A DNA stretch of 64,000 nucleotides, taken from the NCBI RefSeq assembly GCF_014779655.1, contig NZ_JACXYX010000001.1:186001-250000 (forward strand), given 5' to 3'. The position numbers and the translations under genes are program-made. Each line of letters opens with the position of its first letter. The first letter of the stretch is position 1. The notes under the pieces were generated by a model. That model was not told the origin of the DNA, did not search any database, and saw only the letters and a program-made list of their open reading frames with translations. This document shows, one piece after another, positions 8,568 through 17,290 of the stretch. Source of the DNA: Nocardioides ganghwensis. GTDB lineage: Bacteria > Actinomycetota > Actinomycetes > Propionibacteriales > Nocardioidaceae.

Positions 8568-9028
8568 CGGCATGGGCGCCGACCCTGGCCTGGTGCGCGC
8601 TCGTCGTGGTCTTCGCCGCGCTGTCGAACGCCTGGAACGGCCACGAGCCGGGCTGGTACGCCTCGCTGGCGCGGCCGTCCTTCCAACCGCCCGACGTCGT
8701 CTTCGGCGTGATGTGGCCGCTCAACTTCCTGCTGCTGCTCGTGGTCGGGCTGACCGCCGTACGCACCGCGCCGACCGGTGCGGCGTGGGCGGCCACCGGC
8801 GTGCTCGCCGTCTCGGTGGCGCTGGCCCTCGGCTGGGCCTGGCTGTTCTACGTCCCCCACAGCCTCGGCCCGGCTGCGGTCTCGCTGGCCGGCGCGGCGC
8901 TGCTGACCTGGGTGCTCGTCGTCGTGGTCGCGCGGTTCGAGCCGTGGGGCGGCGTGCTGCTGGCGCCGTACGCGCTCTGGCTGTCGGTGGCGACCGTGCT
9001 GTCGGTCTCCTACGCGCGCCTGAACTGA
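8564..9028 (+). CDS. TspO/MBR family membrane protein
   Basis: 154 aa with five hydrophobic segments. The conserved opening ...GWYASLARPSFQPPDVVFGVMWPLNFLLLLVVG matches the TspO/peripheral benzodiazepine receptor family (Trp-Tyr ... Lys/Arg-Pro ... Pro-Pro ... Val-Met-Trp). Family members bind tetrapyrroles and sterols in the membrane and modulate pigment or stress responses. The GTG start overlaps the upstream small gene by 4 nt. Length is typical. Confidence 0.85.
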   Translation: MTAWAPTLAWCALVVVFAALSNAWNGHEPGWYASLARPSFQPPDVVFGVMWPLNFLLLLVVGLTAVRTAPTGAAWAATGVLAVSVALALGWAWLFYVPHSLGPAAVSLAGAALLTWVLVVVVARFEPWGGVLLAPYALWLSVATVLSVSYARLN

Positions 9029-9146
9029 CGTCCGGTCACGACGGCAGGAGGGTCGGGCCGTGGGCCCCGGCCGGGAGCGGGACCTAGGACCCTGTCGGGC
9101 GCTCCGCGGGCTGGCGAGACTCGGAGGGAGACCCGAGGAGATCGCC

Positions 9147-9437
9147 ATGTGTCCCGCGAGAGCACCCCGTCCACCGTCACCCGAGCCCGTCCAGGTCGTG
9201 GTCGAGGACGTCCACGACCTCGAGGAGCGCGTCAGTGACGCCGCACGGCGGGCCAGGGCCTGCCACCGCGCGGTGGAGCTCGTCGAGCCGTTCGTGGAGG
9301 AGTGCGACCACGCGGCGCGGGCGGAGCTGATCCGCCGCATGGATGCTGCGCTGGACGTCGCCCGCCGGGCCGCGCCCGGGGTCGAGATCCGGGTGGGCCC
9401 TCACGTCGGCGTGCCGCGACCCCGTGGTGCGTCGTGA
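9147..9437 (+). CDS. Small hypothetical protein coupled to TreT-like gene
   Basis: 96 aa, not recognised. After a proline-rich N-terminus it is largely helical (VVVEDVHDLEERVSDAARRARACHRAVELVEPFVEECDHAARAELIRRMDAALDVARR) and could form a helical hairpin. No signal peptide. The ATG at 9147 is preceded by GAGGAG at good spacing, favoured over an upstream in-frame ATG at 9060. Its stop overlaps the GTG of the trehalose synthase-like gene (GTGA), indicating translational coupling and a possible accessory role (inference). Confidence 0.7.
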   Translation: MCPARAPRPPSPEPVQVVVEDVHDLEERVSDAARRARACHRAVELVEPFVEECDHAARAELIRRMDAALDVARRAAPGVEIRVGPHVGVPRPRGAS

Positions 9438-10792
9438 CCGGCCTGGTCGAGGTCCAGGTGGCCCCGGTCGCGCTGGAGCGGCTGGCCTCGCTGCTGCCGC
9501 CGGAGCGGGTGGAGCGGATCGAGGTGTACGCCGCCGAGGCCCGACGCCTCCTCGCCGGGCGTACGGTCTGGAACGTCAGCTCTACCGCACGCGGCGGCGG
9601 CGTGGCGGAGATGCTGCACACCCTCGTCGCCTACGCGGCCGGGACCGGGATCGGCATCCGCTGGTTCGTCATCGGCGGGGACCCGGGCTTCTTCACGGTG
9701 ACCAAGCGCATCCACAACCGGCTGCACGGCGTCCCCGGTGACGACGGGGCACTCGACGCCGCGGCCCGGGCGACGTACGACGCCACGCAGGCGCGCCACG
9801 TCGACGAGCTCGTCGACCTCGTGCAGCCCGGCGACGTCGTCCTCCTGCACGACCCGCAGACCGCGGGGCTCGCCGGGGCGCTGCGGGAGCGGGGTGCCTG
9901 GGTCGTGTGGCGCTGCCACGTGGGCCTGGACGAGAGCAACCAGTGGACCAAGGAGGCGTGGGGGTTCCTGGAGGAGCTGGTCGCGCCCGCCCACGCCGTC
10001 GTCTTCTCGCGGGAGGAGTTCGCCCCCGACTGGGTCGACCGGCGGTGGCTGCGGATCATCCCGCCGTCCCTCGACCCGTTCAGCCCCAAGAACGCCGAGA
10101 TGGCGCCGGCGGAGGTCGAGGCGCTCGTGCACCGCCCGGGGCTGGTGGTCGAGGGGCCGCCGCTGCCGACCGACGCCCCTCTGGTGCTGCAGGTCAGCCG
10201 CTGGGACCGGCTCAAGGACATGGCCGGTGTGATGGAGGCCTTCGCCGCCCACCTCGACGAGCTCCCTCCCGACGTCCACCTCGTGCTCGCGGGGCCGGAG
10301 ACGGACGGCGTGGCCGACGACCCCGAGGCGAGCGAGGTGCTCGCCGAGTGCCGCGAGCGCCATCGCTCGCTCCCGGAGCGGGCCCGCCTGCGGATCCACC
10401 TCGTCTCGGTGCCGATGGACGACCTGGACGCCAACGCGCGGACCGTCAACGCCCTCCAGCGCCGCGCGGCGGTCGTCGTGCAGAAGAGCCTCGCGGAAGG
10501 GTTCGGCCTCACTGTCACCGAGCCGATGTGGAAGTCCCGTCCCGTGGTCGCCTCGGCGGTCGGGGGCATCCGCGACCAGGTCGAGCACGGGGTGAGCGGC
10601 CTCCTGCTCGACGACCCGCGCGACGGTGCCGAGCTGGCGGCGGCGCTGACCTCCCTCCTCGGCGACGAGGACCGACGGCTCGCGCTGGGACGCGCTGCCC
10701 ACCTGAGGGTGCGCGACCAGTACCTCGCGGACCGGCACCTCATCCAGTACGTCGACCTGTTCGCGCAGCTGCTCGCTGCCGCCGAGGCCTAG
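9434..10792 (+). CDS. treT: Trehalose synthase (TreT-like GT4)
   Basis: 452 aa. The N-terminal VWNVSSTARGGGVAEMLHTLVAY and IGIRWFVIGGDPGFFTVTKRIHNRLHG are hallmarks of the TreT glycosyltransferring trehalose synthase group, which joins NDP-glucose and glucose. The C-terminal GT-B half has VLQVSRWDRLKDMAGVMEAF and the nucleotide-sugar motif KSLAEGFGLTVTEPMWKSRPVVASAVGGIRDQVEHG. It acts in the cytoplasm, likely in osmoprotection or trehalose supply. The GTG start overlaps the preceding small gene. It converges on the SulP gene with only 6 bp between stops. Assignment to TreT rather than another GT4 rests on the N-terminal motifs. Confidence 0.8.
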   Translation: MTGLVEVQVAPVALERLASLLPPERVERIEVYAAEARRLLAGRTVWNVSSTARGGGVAEMLHTLVAYAAGTGIGIRWFVIGGDPGFFTVTKRIHNRLHGVPGDDGALDAAARATYDATQARHVDELVDLVQPGDVVLLHDPQTAGLAGALRERGAWVVWRCHVGLDESNQWTKEAWGFLEELVAPAHAVVFSREEFAPDWVDRRWLRIIPPSLDPFSPKNAEMAPAEVEALVHRPGLVVEGPPLPTDAPLVLQVSRWDRLKDMAGVMEAFAAHLDELPPDVHLVLAGPETDGVADDPEASEVLAECRERHRSLPERARLRIHLVSVPMDDLDANARTVNALQRRAAVVVQKSLAEGFGLTVTEPMWKSRPVVASAVGGIRDQVEHGVSGLLLDDPRDGAELAAALTSLLGDEDRRLALGRAAHLRVRDQYLADRHLIQYVDLFAQLLAAAEA

Positions 10793-10798
10793 CAGGCC

Positions 10799-12454
10799 TC
10801 ACGGCTGCCCGGTCGCCGCCCGGTATCCGTCGAGCGCGGTCGGCAACGTGGGGAAGATGTGCTCGGCCCCGATCCGGTCCAGCAGGCCGCTCGGCTCGAG
10901 GGCCTCGCGCTGCTCCTGCTTGAGACGGGCCAGCGCCAGCACGACGCCCTCGGCCTCGAGCTCGGCACGGAGCGTCTCGAGTGCCTGTGCGCCGGTGAAG
11001 TCGACCTCGCCGATGGCCTCGGTGTTGAGCAGCACCCACTGCGGGGCGTACGCCGCCACGGCCTCCCGCACGCGGGTGAGGAAGTTGTCGGCGTTGGCGA
11101 AGAAGAGCGGTGCGTCGTAGCGGTAGACGAGCAGGCCGGGCACCGGGACGGCGTCGGCGTAGTCGTCGACGTCGTGCATGCCCGCCAGGTCCGGGACGAT
11201 CCCCTCGATCGCGTCGTGCGGCCGCGCCACCCGGCGGATCACGTCGACGAGCGAGAGGCTGATGGCGACGACCACCCCCTGGAGCACGCCGAGGGCGAGG
11301 ACTCCCGCGGTCGTGGCGAGCGCGATGAACAGCTCGGTGCGCCGGTAGCGCGCGATCCGGACGAACTCCTCGACGTCGATGAGCCTAAGGCCCGCATAGA
11401 CGACGACGGCCGCCAGCGCAGCGTCGGGGAAACGGGCCAGGACCGGCCGCAGCGCCACGACCAGGACGAGGGCGGCGCCCAGCGTCGACAGCCCCGCCCA
11501 GCGGGACCGACCTCCCACGGCGTCGACGATCGCCGTACGGCTGCCGGAGCTGCTCACCGGGAAGCCGTGCACCACGCCGGCTGCGACGTTGGCGGCGCCC
11601 AGCGCGAGGAGCTCGCGCCGCGCGTCGATCCGGTCGCCGTGGCGGTCGCCGAAGGCGCGGGCGGTGAGGACGTTGTCGGTGAAGCCGACCACGGCGATCG
11701 CCAGGGCGGTCGTCAGCAGCGCCCACGACCCGAGCAACGACACCGGCGGCAGGCCGAGCGAGGGCAGCGCGAAGGGGAGCGCGCCGACGACGGCCACGCC
11801 GTCGTCGGACAGCCCTGCCACCGCGACGGCGAGGGTCGCCACGAGCATGCCGACGAGCGGAACCGGACCCGTCGGCCACGCCCAGGCTCCGGCCAGGAGC
11901 AGCAGGAGCGTGCCGAGGCACACCGCGAGGGTGGGCCAGTGGACTGCCGACGGGTGCTGCACGAGCCACCACGTCTGCGCCAGCACGCTGCCGTCGGGGA
12001 CGTCGGCGCCGCTCCCGCGAGCCGTCTGCGACAGGACCATGAGACCCGCGATCCCGGCCATGTAGCCCACGAGCACCGGCTTGGAGAGCAGGTCGGCGAG
12101 GAACGCGAGCCCACCGACCCACGCGAGCAGGCACACGGCACCGACGGCGAGGGCGAGCACCGCAGCGGTGTCCTGCGCGGAGGCGCCCGGCACGGCGAGG
12201 GTCGCGAGGGCGGCGCCCGTCATCAGGGCGGTGGTCGACTCCGGTCCCACCGAGAGCTGGGGCGAGGAACCGACGACGAAGTAGACCGCGAGGGCGACGA
12301 AGGCCGCCCAGAGACCGGCGGCGGGCGGCACGCGGGCCAGGCCGGAGTAGGCCAGGACCTGGGGCACGAGGTAGGCCGCCACGGTGATGCCGGCGACGAC
12401 GTCGCCGCGCAGGGCGCCTCGCCCCGGCGGTCGGAGGGTGGCCGACCAGGACAT
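10799..12454 (-). CDS. SulP family anion transporter with STAS domain
   Basis: 551 aa. The first 400 residues are a SulP transport domain with 10-12 membrane segments, opening with GDVVAGITVAAYLVPQVLAYSGLARVPPAAGLWAA and the conserved GPESTTALMTG. The C-terminal 130 residues are a cytoplasmic STAS domain (VLLNTEAIGEVDFTGAQALETLRAEL). Family members carry sulfate, bicarbonate or dicarboxylates; the substrate cannot be assigned. GGGAGG lies 5 nt before the ATG. No carbonic anhydrase or sulfate assimilation gene is adjacent. Confidence 0.9.
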   Translation of the reverse strand: MSWSATLRPPGRGALRGDVVAGITVAAYLVPQVLAYSGLARVPPAAGLWAAFVALAVYFVVGSSPQLSVGPESTTALMTGAALATLAVPGASAQDTAAVLALAVGAVCLLAWVGGLAFLADLLSKPVLVGYMAGIAGLMVLSQTARGSGADVPDGSVLAQTWWLVQHPSAVHWPTLAVCLGTLLLLLAGAWAWPTGPVPLVGMLVATLAVAVAGLSDDGVAVVGALPFALPSLGLPPVSLLGSWALLTTALAIAVVGFTDNVLTARAFGDRHGDRIDARRELLALGAANVAAGVVHGFPVSSSGSRTAIVDAVGGRSRWAGLSTLGAALVLVVALRPVLARFPDAALAAVVVYAGLRLIDVEEFVRIARYRRTELFIALATTAGVLALGVLQGVVVAISLSLVDVIRRVARPHDAIEGIVPDLAGMHDVDDYADAVPVPGLLVYRYDAPLFFANADNFLTRVREAVAAYAPQWVLLNTEAIGEVDFTGAQALETLRAELEAEGVVLALARLKQEQREALEPSGLLDRIGAEHIFPTLPTALDGYRAATGQP

Positions 12455-12528
12455 CGCGACCTCCCTCGTGCGCGGTCCCCGCGCGGGACCGCCTCAGGGC
12501 CAGTCGATCGTAGGACGCACGCGGCCCG

Positions 12529-13467
12529 TTAGGGCACTTCGTCCCGTCGTCGGCTGCCGGCGCCGACCCGGGCCAGGAAGGCGCGGTAGTCGGCGGCGCT
12601 GCGTCGGGGCGCCTCCAGCATCGGCATGTGACCGATGCCCGGGTAGAGCACCGTACGGGCTCCCGCGATGCCGTCCGCCCACGCCCGCGCGGTGCTCGGG
12701 TGGACGAGCCGGTCCTCCTCGCCCCACATCACCAGGGTCGGGGCGGTGATCTCGTCGAGCCGGTCGTCGAGGGTGGCGACGCCGTGGAAGTCGGCGAAGA
12801 TCTCGGCCAGCTGCTCGCGCCGTGCGACGTAGTCGGCGGCGACCGCGGCCCTCAGCACGCCGGGGAGGAAGGGCGGGCGCGCCATCGTCATGGCGTAGAA
12901 GTCGGGGAAGTCGGCGACGCTGTCGAGCAGGAACGGGTTGCGTCCCTGGCGGATGAGCAGCTCGGCCTCGCTCGGCTCGGGCGACGCGACGCCCACCGCG
13001 TCGCTGAGCAGCAGCGAGCGGACCCGCTCGGGGTGCTGGACGGCGAGCGTGGCGGCGACGAAGCCGCCCATGGAGTTGCCCGCGACGTGGGCGGCGTCGA
13101 TGCCGAGGCGCTCGAGGAGCGTGGCGACGCGTGCCGCCTGCGCCGGAGCCGAGTGCCCCGCGCCGCTGGTGAAGCCGGTCGCGCCGTGCCCGGCCAGCTC
13201 GGGCACGACGACGCGGTGGTCGCGCAGCAGGTGGCGGGCGAAGCGGACCCACACCACGCGGTCGGCGGAGTAGCCGTGGATGAGCACCACCGCCGGGGCG
13301 TCGACCGGCCCACCCTCGAGGAGCGCGAGGGAGCAGTCCCCGACGTCGACGCGACGCTCGCGCAGGCCGTACGCCCGCGCCTCCGCGGCGGTCGCGGCGG
13401 CGTACGCACGACCGGCGAGCGTCGTACGCCGGCTCGAGCCGGCGGCCTGGTCGACGAGGTCCTTCAT
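12529..13467 (-). CDS. Alpha/beta hydrolase
   Basis: 312 aa. The alpha/beta hydrolase fold is clear: oxyanion segment VVLIHGYSADRVVW, nucleophile elbow GNSMGG, acid in VMWGEEDRLVHP and His in GIGHMPMLEAP near the C-terminus. The N-terminal 40 residues form a helical cap. The ATG overlaps the stop of the flavin monooxygenase gene by 4 nt, so it is translated with it. A Baeyer-Villiger monooxygenase makes esters or lactones from ketones, and this hydrolase probably cleaves that ester (inference from coupling). Confidence 0.88.
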   Translation of the reverse strand: MKDLVDQAAGSSRRTTLAGRAYAAATAAEARAYGLRERRVDVGDCSLALLEGGPVDAPAVVLIHGYSADRVVWVRFARHLLRDHRVVVPELAGHGATGFTSGAGHSAPAQAARVATLLERLGIDAAHVAGNSMGGFVAATLAVQHPERVRSLLLSDAVGVASPEPSEAELLIRQGRNPFLLDSVADFPDFYAMTMARPPFLPGVLRAAVAADYVARREQLAEIFADFHGVATLDDRLDEITAPTLVMWGEEDRLVHPSTARAWADGIAGARTVLYPGIGHMPMLEAPRRSAADYRAFLARVGAGSRRRDEVP

Positions 13468-14933
13468 GCTGGCGTCCCTTCGGAGGCGATGACGTGGTGC
13501 TCGGGTCGGAAGCGCCGCGCGAGGCGGCGGAAGGAGAAGGAGAAGCCCGGGAACATCGCGATCACGCGGCCCGAGCGGGACCGGTACCACGACGTGCAGC
13601 CGCCGTCGTGCCACACGGTCTTCTCCATCTCGCGGTGGATGGTGGTGGTGTAGGCGTCCTCGGCCTCGGGACGCACCTCGATGCTCGCCGCGTCCGCGGC
13701 GAGCACGGCGTCGATCGCCCGCAGGAGGTACTCCATCTGCGACTCGATGACGAAGATCGCGCTGGTGTGGCCGATGCCGGTGTTGGGGCCGGTGACGACG
13801 AAGAAGTTGGGGAAGCCGGGCACGGTCGTGCCGAGGTAGGCGCGCGGGAACTCGTGCCAGAAGTCGGCGAGCCGCGCGCCGTCGCGGCCGCGCACCTCGT
13901 AGGGGATCAGCCCGTCGGTGGCGTCGTAGCCGGTGGAGAAGACGACCACGTCGAGGTCGAGGTGCTCGCCCGATCCGGTGACGACGCCGGTCGCGTCGAA
14001 GCGGACGATGCCGTCGTGGCGGTCGTGCAGGGTCGTGCCGGGCGCCGACAGCGCGGGATAGAGGGTGTCGGACAGGATGATGCGCTTGCAGCCGATCGTG
14101 TAGTCCGGCGTGACCTTGGCGCGCAGCTCGGGGTCGGACACCTGGGCTGCGATGTGGCGCAGGGCCTCTCGCTGCGCGACCCGCCGGAGCAGCCGGCGGC
14201 TGTGCTTGAAGCCGATGACCCGGGTCTCGAGCTTCCAGTAGATCGCGGTGCGCAGCGCCCGCTGCACGGGCCGCAGCCCGAGCAGCCGCCGCTGGAGCGG
14301 GGTGAAGACGCGGTCCGGGCGGGGGAGCACCCAGTGGGGGCTGCGCTGGAAGACGTGCAGCTCGGCGACCTCGGGCTGGATCGCGGGGATCACCTGGGCG
14401 GCGCTCGCGCCCGACCCGACGACTGCGACGCGCTTGCCGGCGAGGTCGACGTCGTGGTCCCAGCCGTTGGTGTGGAAGGTGCGCCCCTCGAAGTCGTCGA
14501 GCCCGGCGAACGCCGGCACGACCGGCGTGCTCAGGGGTCCGGAGGCGTTGACGACGAACCGGGCGCGGTGGACCGTGCCGTCGCTGGTGCGCACGCACCA
14601 CGCCTCACCGTCCCACTCCGCGGCCACGACCTCGGCGCCGAGGACGGTGCGCTCGCGCAGGCGGTGCTTGTCGATCACGTGCTCGGTGTAGGCGCGCAGC
14701 TCGGCCTGCTCGGCGTACATCCGGGTCCAGGGGTAGGGCTCGGAGGCGATGGAGTAGAGCGGCGAGGGCACGTCGACCGCGGCCCCGGGGTAGGAGTTCT
14801 GGCACCACGTGCCGCCCATGAAGTCGCGGCGCTCGAGGATGCGGACGTCGGTGATCCCGCGGCGCAGCAGGTTGATCGCCGTCACCTGGCCGCCGAAGCC
14901 GCTGCCGATGACGAGGACGGTCGTGGTCTCCAC
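13464..14933 (-). CDS. Flavin-containing (Baeyer-Villiger type) monooxygenase
   Basis: 489 aa. FAD-binding GSGFGG at residues 10-15, the Baeyer-Villiger fingerprint FxGxxxHxxxW as FEGRTFHTNGW, then the NADPH-binding VVGSGASAAQVIPAI. Later segments VVFSTGYDATDGLIPY and FFVVTGPNTGIGHTSAI are typical of class B flavin monooxygenases. It inserts oxygen into a ketone or oxidises a heteroatom using NADPH. The GTG start has a TAGCCT -10 box 6 nt upstream. It forms an operon with the downstream hydrolase; a TetR gene lies just upstream in the same direction. Substrate unknown. Confidence 0.9.
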   Translation of the reverse strand: METTTVLVIGSGFGGQVTAINLLRRGITDVRILERRDFMGGTWCQNSYPGAAVDVPSPLYSIASEPYPWTRMYAEQAELRAYTEHVIDKHRLRERTVLGAEVVAAEWDGEAWCVRTSDGTVHRARFVVNASGPLSTPVVPAFAGLDDFEGRTFHTNGWDHDVDLAGKRVAVVGSGASAAQVIPAIQPEVAELHVFQRSPHWVLPRPDRVFTPLQRRLLGLRPVQRALRTAIYWKLETRVIGFKHSRRLLRRVAQREALRHIAAQVSDPELRAKVTPDYTIGCKRIILSDTLYPALSAPGTTLHDRHDGIVRFDATGVVTGSGEHLDLDVVVFSTGYDATDGLIPYEVRGRDGARLADFWHEFPRAYLGTTVPGFPNFFVVTGPNTGIGHTSAIFVIESQMEYLLRAIDAVLAADAASIEVRPEAEDAYTTTIHREMEKTVWHDGGCTSWYRSRSGRVIAMFPGFSFSFRRLARRFRPEHHVIASEGTPA

Positions 14934-14939
14934 CCCCGC

Positions 14940-14945
14940 AGGCTA
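14940..14945 (-). promoter_or_regulatory. -10 box, leaderless start of monooxygenase gene
   Basis: Minus-strand TAGCCT, 6 nt before the GTG at 14933. Confidence 0.5.
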
Positions 14946-14985
14946 AAGTGATGACGTTTGATTCCGCATCGAGGGGTGACGCAGG

Positions 14986-15624
14986 TCACGTCCCGGGCGG
15001 CGGGTGGGCCAGGGCGGTCGCGGCGCCGGCGAGGAACTGCGACAGCGACTCGGTGACGACCGCCCGCTCGGTGGCGAAACCCGTGATCGACCACGTCACC
15101 ACGGCGTTGCTCACCGCCCCGACGGCGGCGCTGGCCATCAGCTCGCGGGCGGCGTCGGGGAGGGCGGCGGTGTCGTCGCGGTCGGCGAGCACGTCGAGCA
15201 TCAGGTGGCCGAAGCGCTGCATCCGGGTCAGGTAGGTCGACTCGACACGGGGGCTGACGCCGAGTACCTCGAACCACACCACCCGCGCCAGCCGCGGGTC
15301 GACCTCGACGAGGGTGAGGAAGGCGTCGAGGCCGCGGCGGGCCAGGTCGCCCACCTCGCCCCTGCGGTCGCCGAGCGCCTCGAGCGCGGCCTGCTCCAGG
15401 CGGGCGGTGCCCTCGTCGTACACCGCGACCAGCAGGTCCTCGGTCGAGTCGAACTGCTCGTAGAAGTGGCGGTCGCTGATCCGGGCCTCGCGGCAGAGCA
15501 GCCGTACGGTCGTCGCGCGGTAGCCGACGGTGCCGAAGAGCTCCAGCCCCGCGTCGAGCAGCTGGCGACGCCGACGCTCGAGGCGGTCGCTCGCCGACTC
15601 CCCGGCATAGGTGCGCCCGCTCAC
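14986..15624 (-). CDS. TetR family transcriptional regulator
   Basis: 212 aa. The N-terminal helix-turn-helix is RRRQLLDAGLELFGTVGYRATTVRLLCREARISDRHFYEQFDSTEDLLVAVYDEG; the C-terminus is a helical ligand-binding domain. The only start that keeps the whole HTH is the GTG at 15624. It lies 52 bp upstream of, and in the same direction as, the monooxygenase/hydrolase pair, so it is the likely regulator of that pair, and it is divergent from glmU. A TetR gene also sits between glmU and mfd in mycobacteria, so it may instead be part of the conserved backbone. Confidence 0.88.
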   Translation of the reverse strand: MSGRTYAGESASDRLERRRRQLLDAGLELFGTVGYRATTVRLLCREARISDRHFYEQFDSTEDLLVAVYDEGTARLEQAALEALGDRRGEVGDLARRGLDAFLTLVEVDPRLARVVWFEVLGVSPRVESTYLTRMQRFGHLMLDVLADRDDTAALPDAARELMASAAVGAVSNAVVTWSITGFATERAVVTESLSQFLAGAATALAHPPPGT

Positions 15625-15750
15625 GGCGTCATTCGACCACAGGGCGGGATCCGGGCGGCGGCCCGCGACGCCGTTCACGGCGCCGGCGCAGGGGCCGCGG
15701 CACCCCCACGCAGGTGTCTCGCCCGAGACGGCCAGTGACACACTGCGCCC

Positions 15751-17187
15751 ATGGACAACCTCACCGTCATCGTCCTCGCCGCAGGCGGCGGCACCCGCAT
15801 GAAGTCGAAGACCATGAAGGTGCTGCACCCCATCGCCGGACGCTCGATGATCGGCCACGTGCTCCGTGCCGTGCAGGCCGTGGAGCCGACCCGGGTGGTC
15901 GCGGTCGTGGGCCACCAGCGCGAGCAGGTGGGGCCGCACATCACCGAGCAGCTGCCGTCCGCCGTGCTCGCCGTCCAGGAGCAGCAGCAGGGCACCGGCC
16001 ACGCCGTCCGCATCGCGATGGAGGCCGCGGGCACCACCACCGGCACCGTGCTCGTCGCCGCCGGTGACACCCCGCTGCTGGAGGGCGAGTCGCTGCGGGT
16101 CTTCGCCGAGGAGCACGAGGCGGCCCAGCGGGCGGTGAGCATCCTGAGCGGCCGGGTGGCCGACCCGTTCGGCTACGGCCGCATCGTGCGCAACCACGAG
16201 GGCGACGTCGAGGCGATCGTGGAGGAGAAGGACGCCACCCCCGAGCAGCGCGAGATCGCCGAGATCAGCTCCGGCATCCTGGCCTTCGACGCCGAGTTCC
16301 TGGTGTCGGCGCTGGAGCGGATCACCAACGACAACGCCAAGGGCGAGTACTACCTCACCGACGCCGTCGGCCTCGCGCGCGAGGACGGCCTCACGGTCGG
16401 GGCGCACGTGATCGACGACGTCGAGCAGACCGAGGGCGCCAACGACCGCGTCCAGCTCGCCGAGCTCGGCCGCAAGCTCAACCAGCGCATCGTCACCCGC
16501 TGGATGCGCGAGGGCGTCACGGTCATGGACCCGGCGACGACCTGGATCGAGGCCGACGTGGTGATCGAGCCGGACGCCACGATCCTCCCCGGCACCCAGC
16601 TCCTCGGCGCGACCCTCGTCCACGAGGACGCGGTGATCGGCCCCGACACCACGCTGAAGGACTGCGAGATCGGCGTCGGCGCGCGGGTCGTGCGCACCCA
16701 CGCCGAGCTCGCCGTGATCGGTGACCGGGCCTCGGTCGGGCCGTTCGCCTACCTCCGACCGGGCAGCCGGCTCGGCGTCGGCGGCAAGATCGGCACCTTC
16801 GTGGAGACCAAGAACTCCTCCATCGGCGACGGCGCCAAGGTGCCGCACCTGTCCTACGTCGGCGACGCGGAGATCGGCGAGGGCACCAACATCGGCGCCG
16901 GCACGATCTTCGCCAACTACGACGGCATCGCCAAGCACCGCACCGTCATCGGCCGCCACGCCCGTACGGGCTCCAACAACACCTTCGTCGCCCCCGTCGA
17001 GGTCGGCGACGGTGCGGGCACCGCCGGCGGCACGACCGTACGCCGCAACGTGCCGGCCGGTGCGCTCGCCGTGAGCAGCAGCCCGCAGCGCAACCTCGAG
17101 GGTTGGACCGAGTCGCGGCGGCCCGGCACGGCGCAGGCCGAGGCCGCGCGAACGGCTCGTGAACAGCAGGAGAAGACCGACCAGTGA
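15751..17187 (+). CDS. glmU: Bifunctional GlmU (UDP-N-acetylglucosamine synthesis)
   Basis: 478 aa. The N-terminal pyrophosphorylase domain opens with LAAGGGTRMKSKTMKVLHPIAG (residues 9-30); the C-terminal half is the left-handed beta-helix acetyltransferase (hexapeptide repeats, GPFAYLRPGSRLGVGGKIGTFVETKNSSIG, and the catalytic-loop segment FANYDGIAKHRTVIG). It acetylates glucosamine-1-P and uridylylates the product, feeding peptidoglycan and EPS precursors. The usual actinobacterial partner prs follows 103 bp later. Length is normal. Confidence 0.97.
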   Translation: MDNLTVIVLAAGGGTRMKSKTMKVLHPIAGRSMIGHVLRAVQAVEPTRVVAVVGHQREQVGPHITEQLPSAVLAVQEQQQGTGHAVRIAMEAAGTTTGTVLVAAGDTPLLEGESLRVFAEEHEAAQRAVSILSGRVADPFGYGRIVRNHEGDVEAIVEEKDATPEQREIAEISSGILAFDAEFLVSALERITNDNAKGEYYLTDAVGLAREDGLTVGAHVIDDVEQTEGANDRVQLAELGRKLNQRIVTRWMREGVTVMDPATTWIEADVVIEPDATILPGTQLLGATLVHEDAVIGPDTTLKDCEIGVGARVVRTHAELAVIGDRASVGPFAYLRPGSRLGVGGKIGTFVETKNSSIGDGAKVPHLSYVGDAEIGEGTNIGAGTIFANYDGIAKHRTVIGRHARTGSNNTFVAPVEVGDGAGTAGGTTVRRNVPAGALAVSSSPQRNLEGWTESRRPGTAQAEAARTAREQQEKTDQ

Positions 17188-17290
17188 CCCCGGGGTTGGT
17201 GGTGGCCGGGAAGTGGGCCAGACTTCTGTCCAGCACCTCCGAACGAGCCTTCCCCCCGAGGCCGACCAGGACAGCGAGGAGTCGCGTCGC

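Noticed and set aside
14976..14989. GTGAC-gcag-GTCAC inverted repeat as a TetR operator
   Set aside because: Arms are only 5 bp and it overlaps the TetR stop codon, so the support is too weak.
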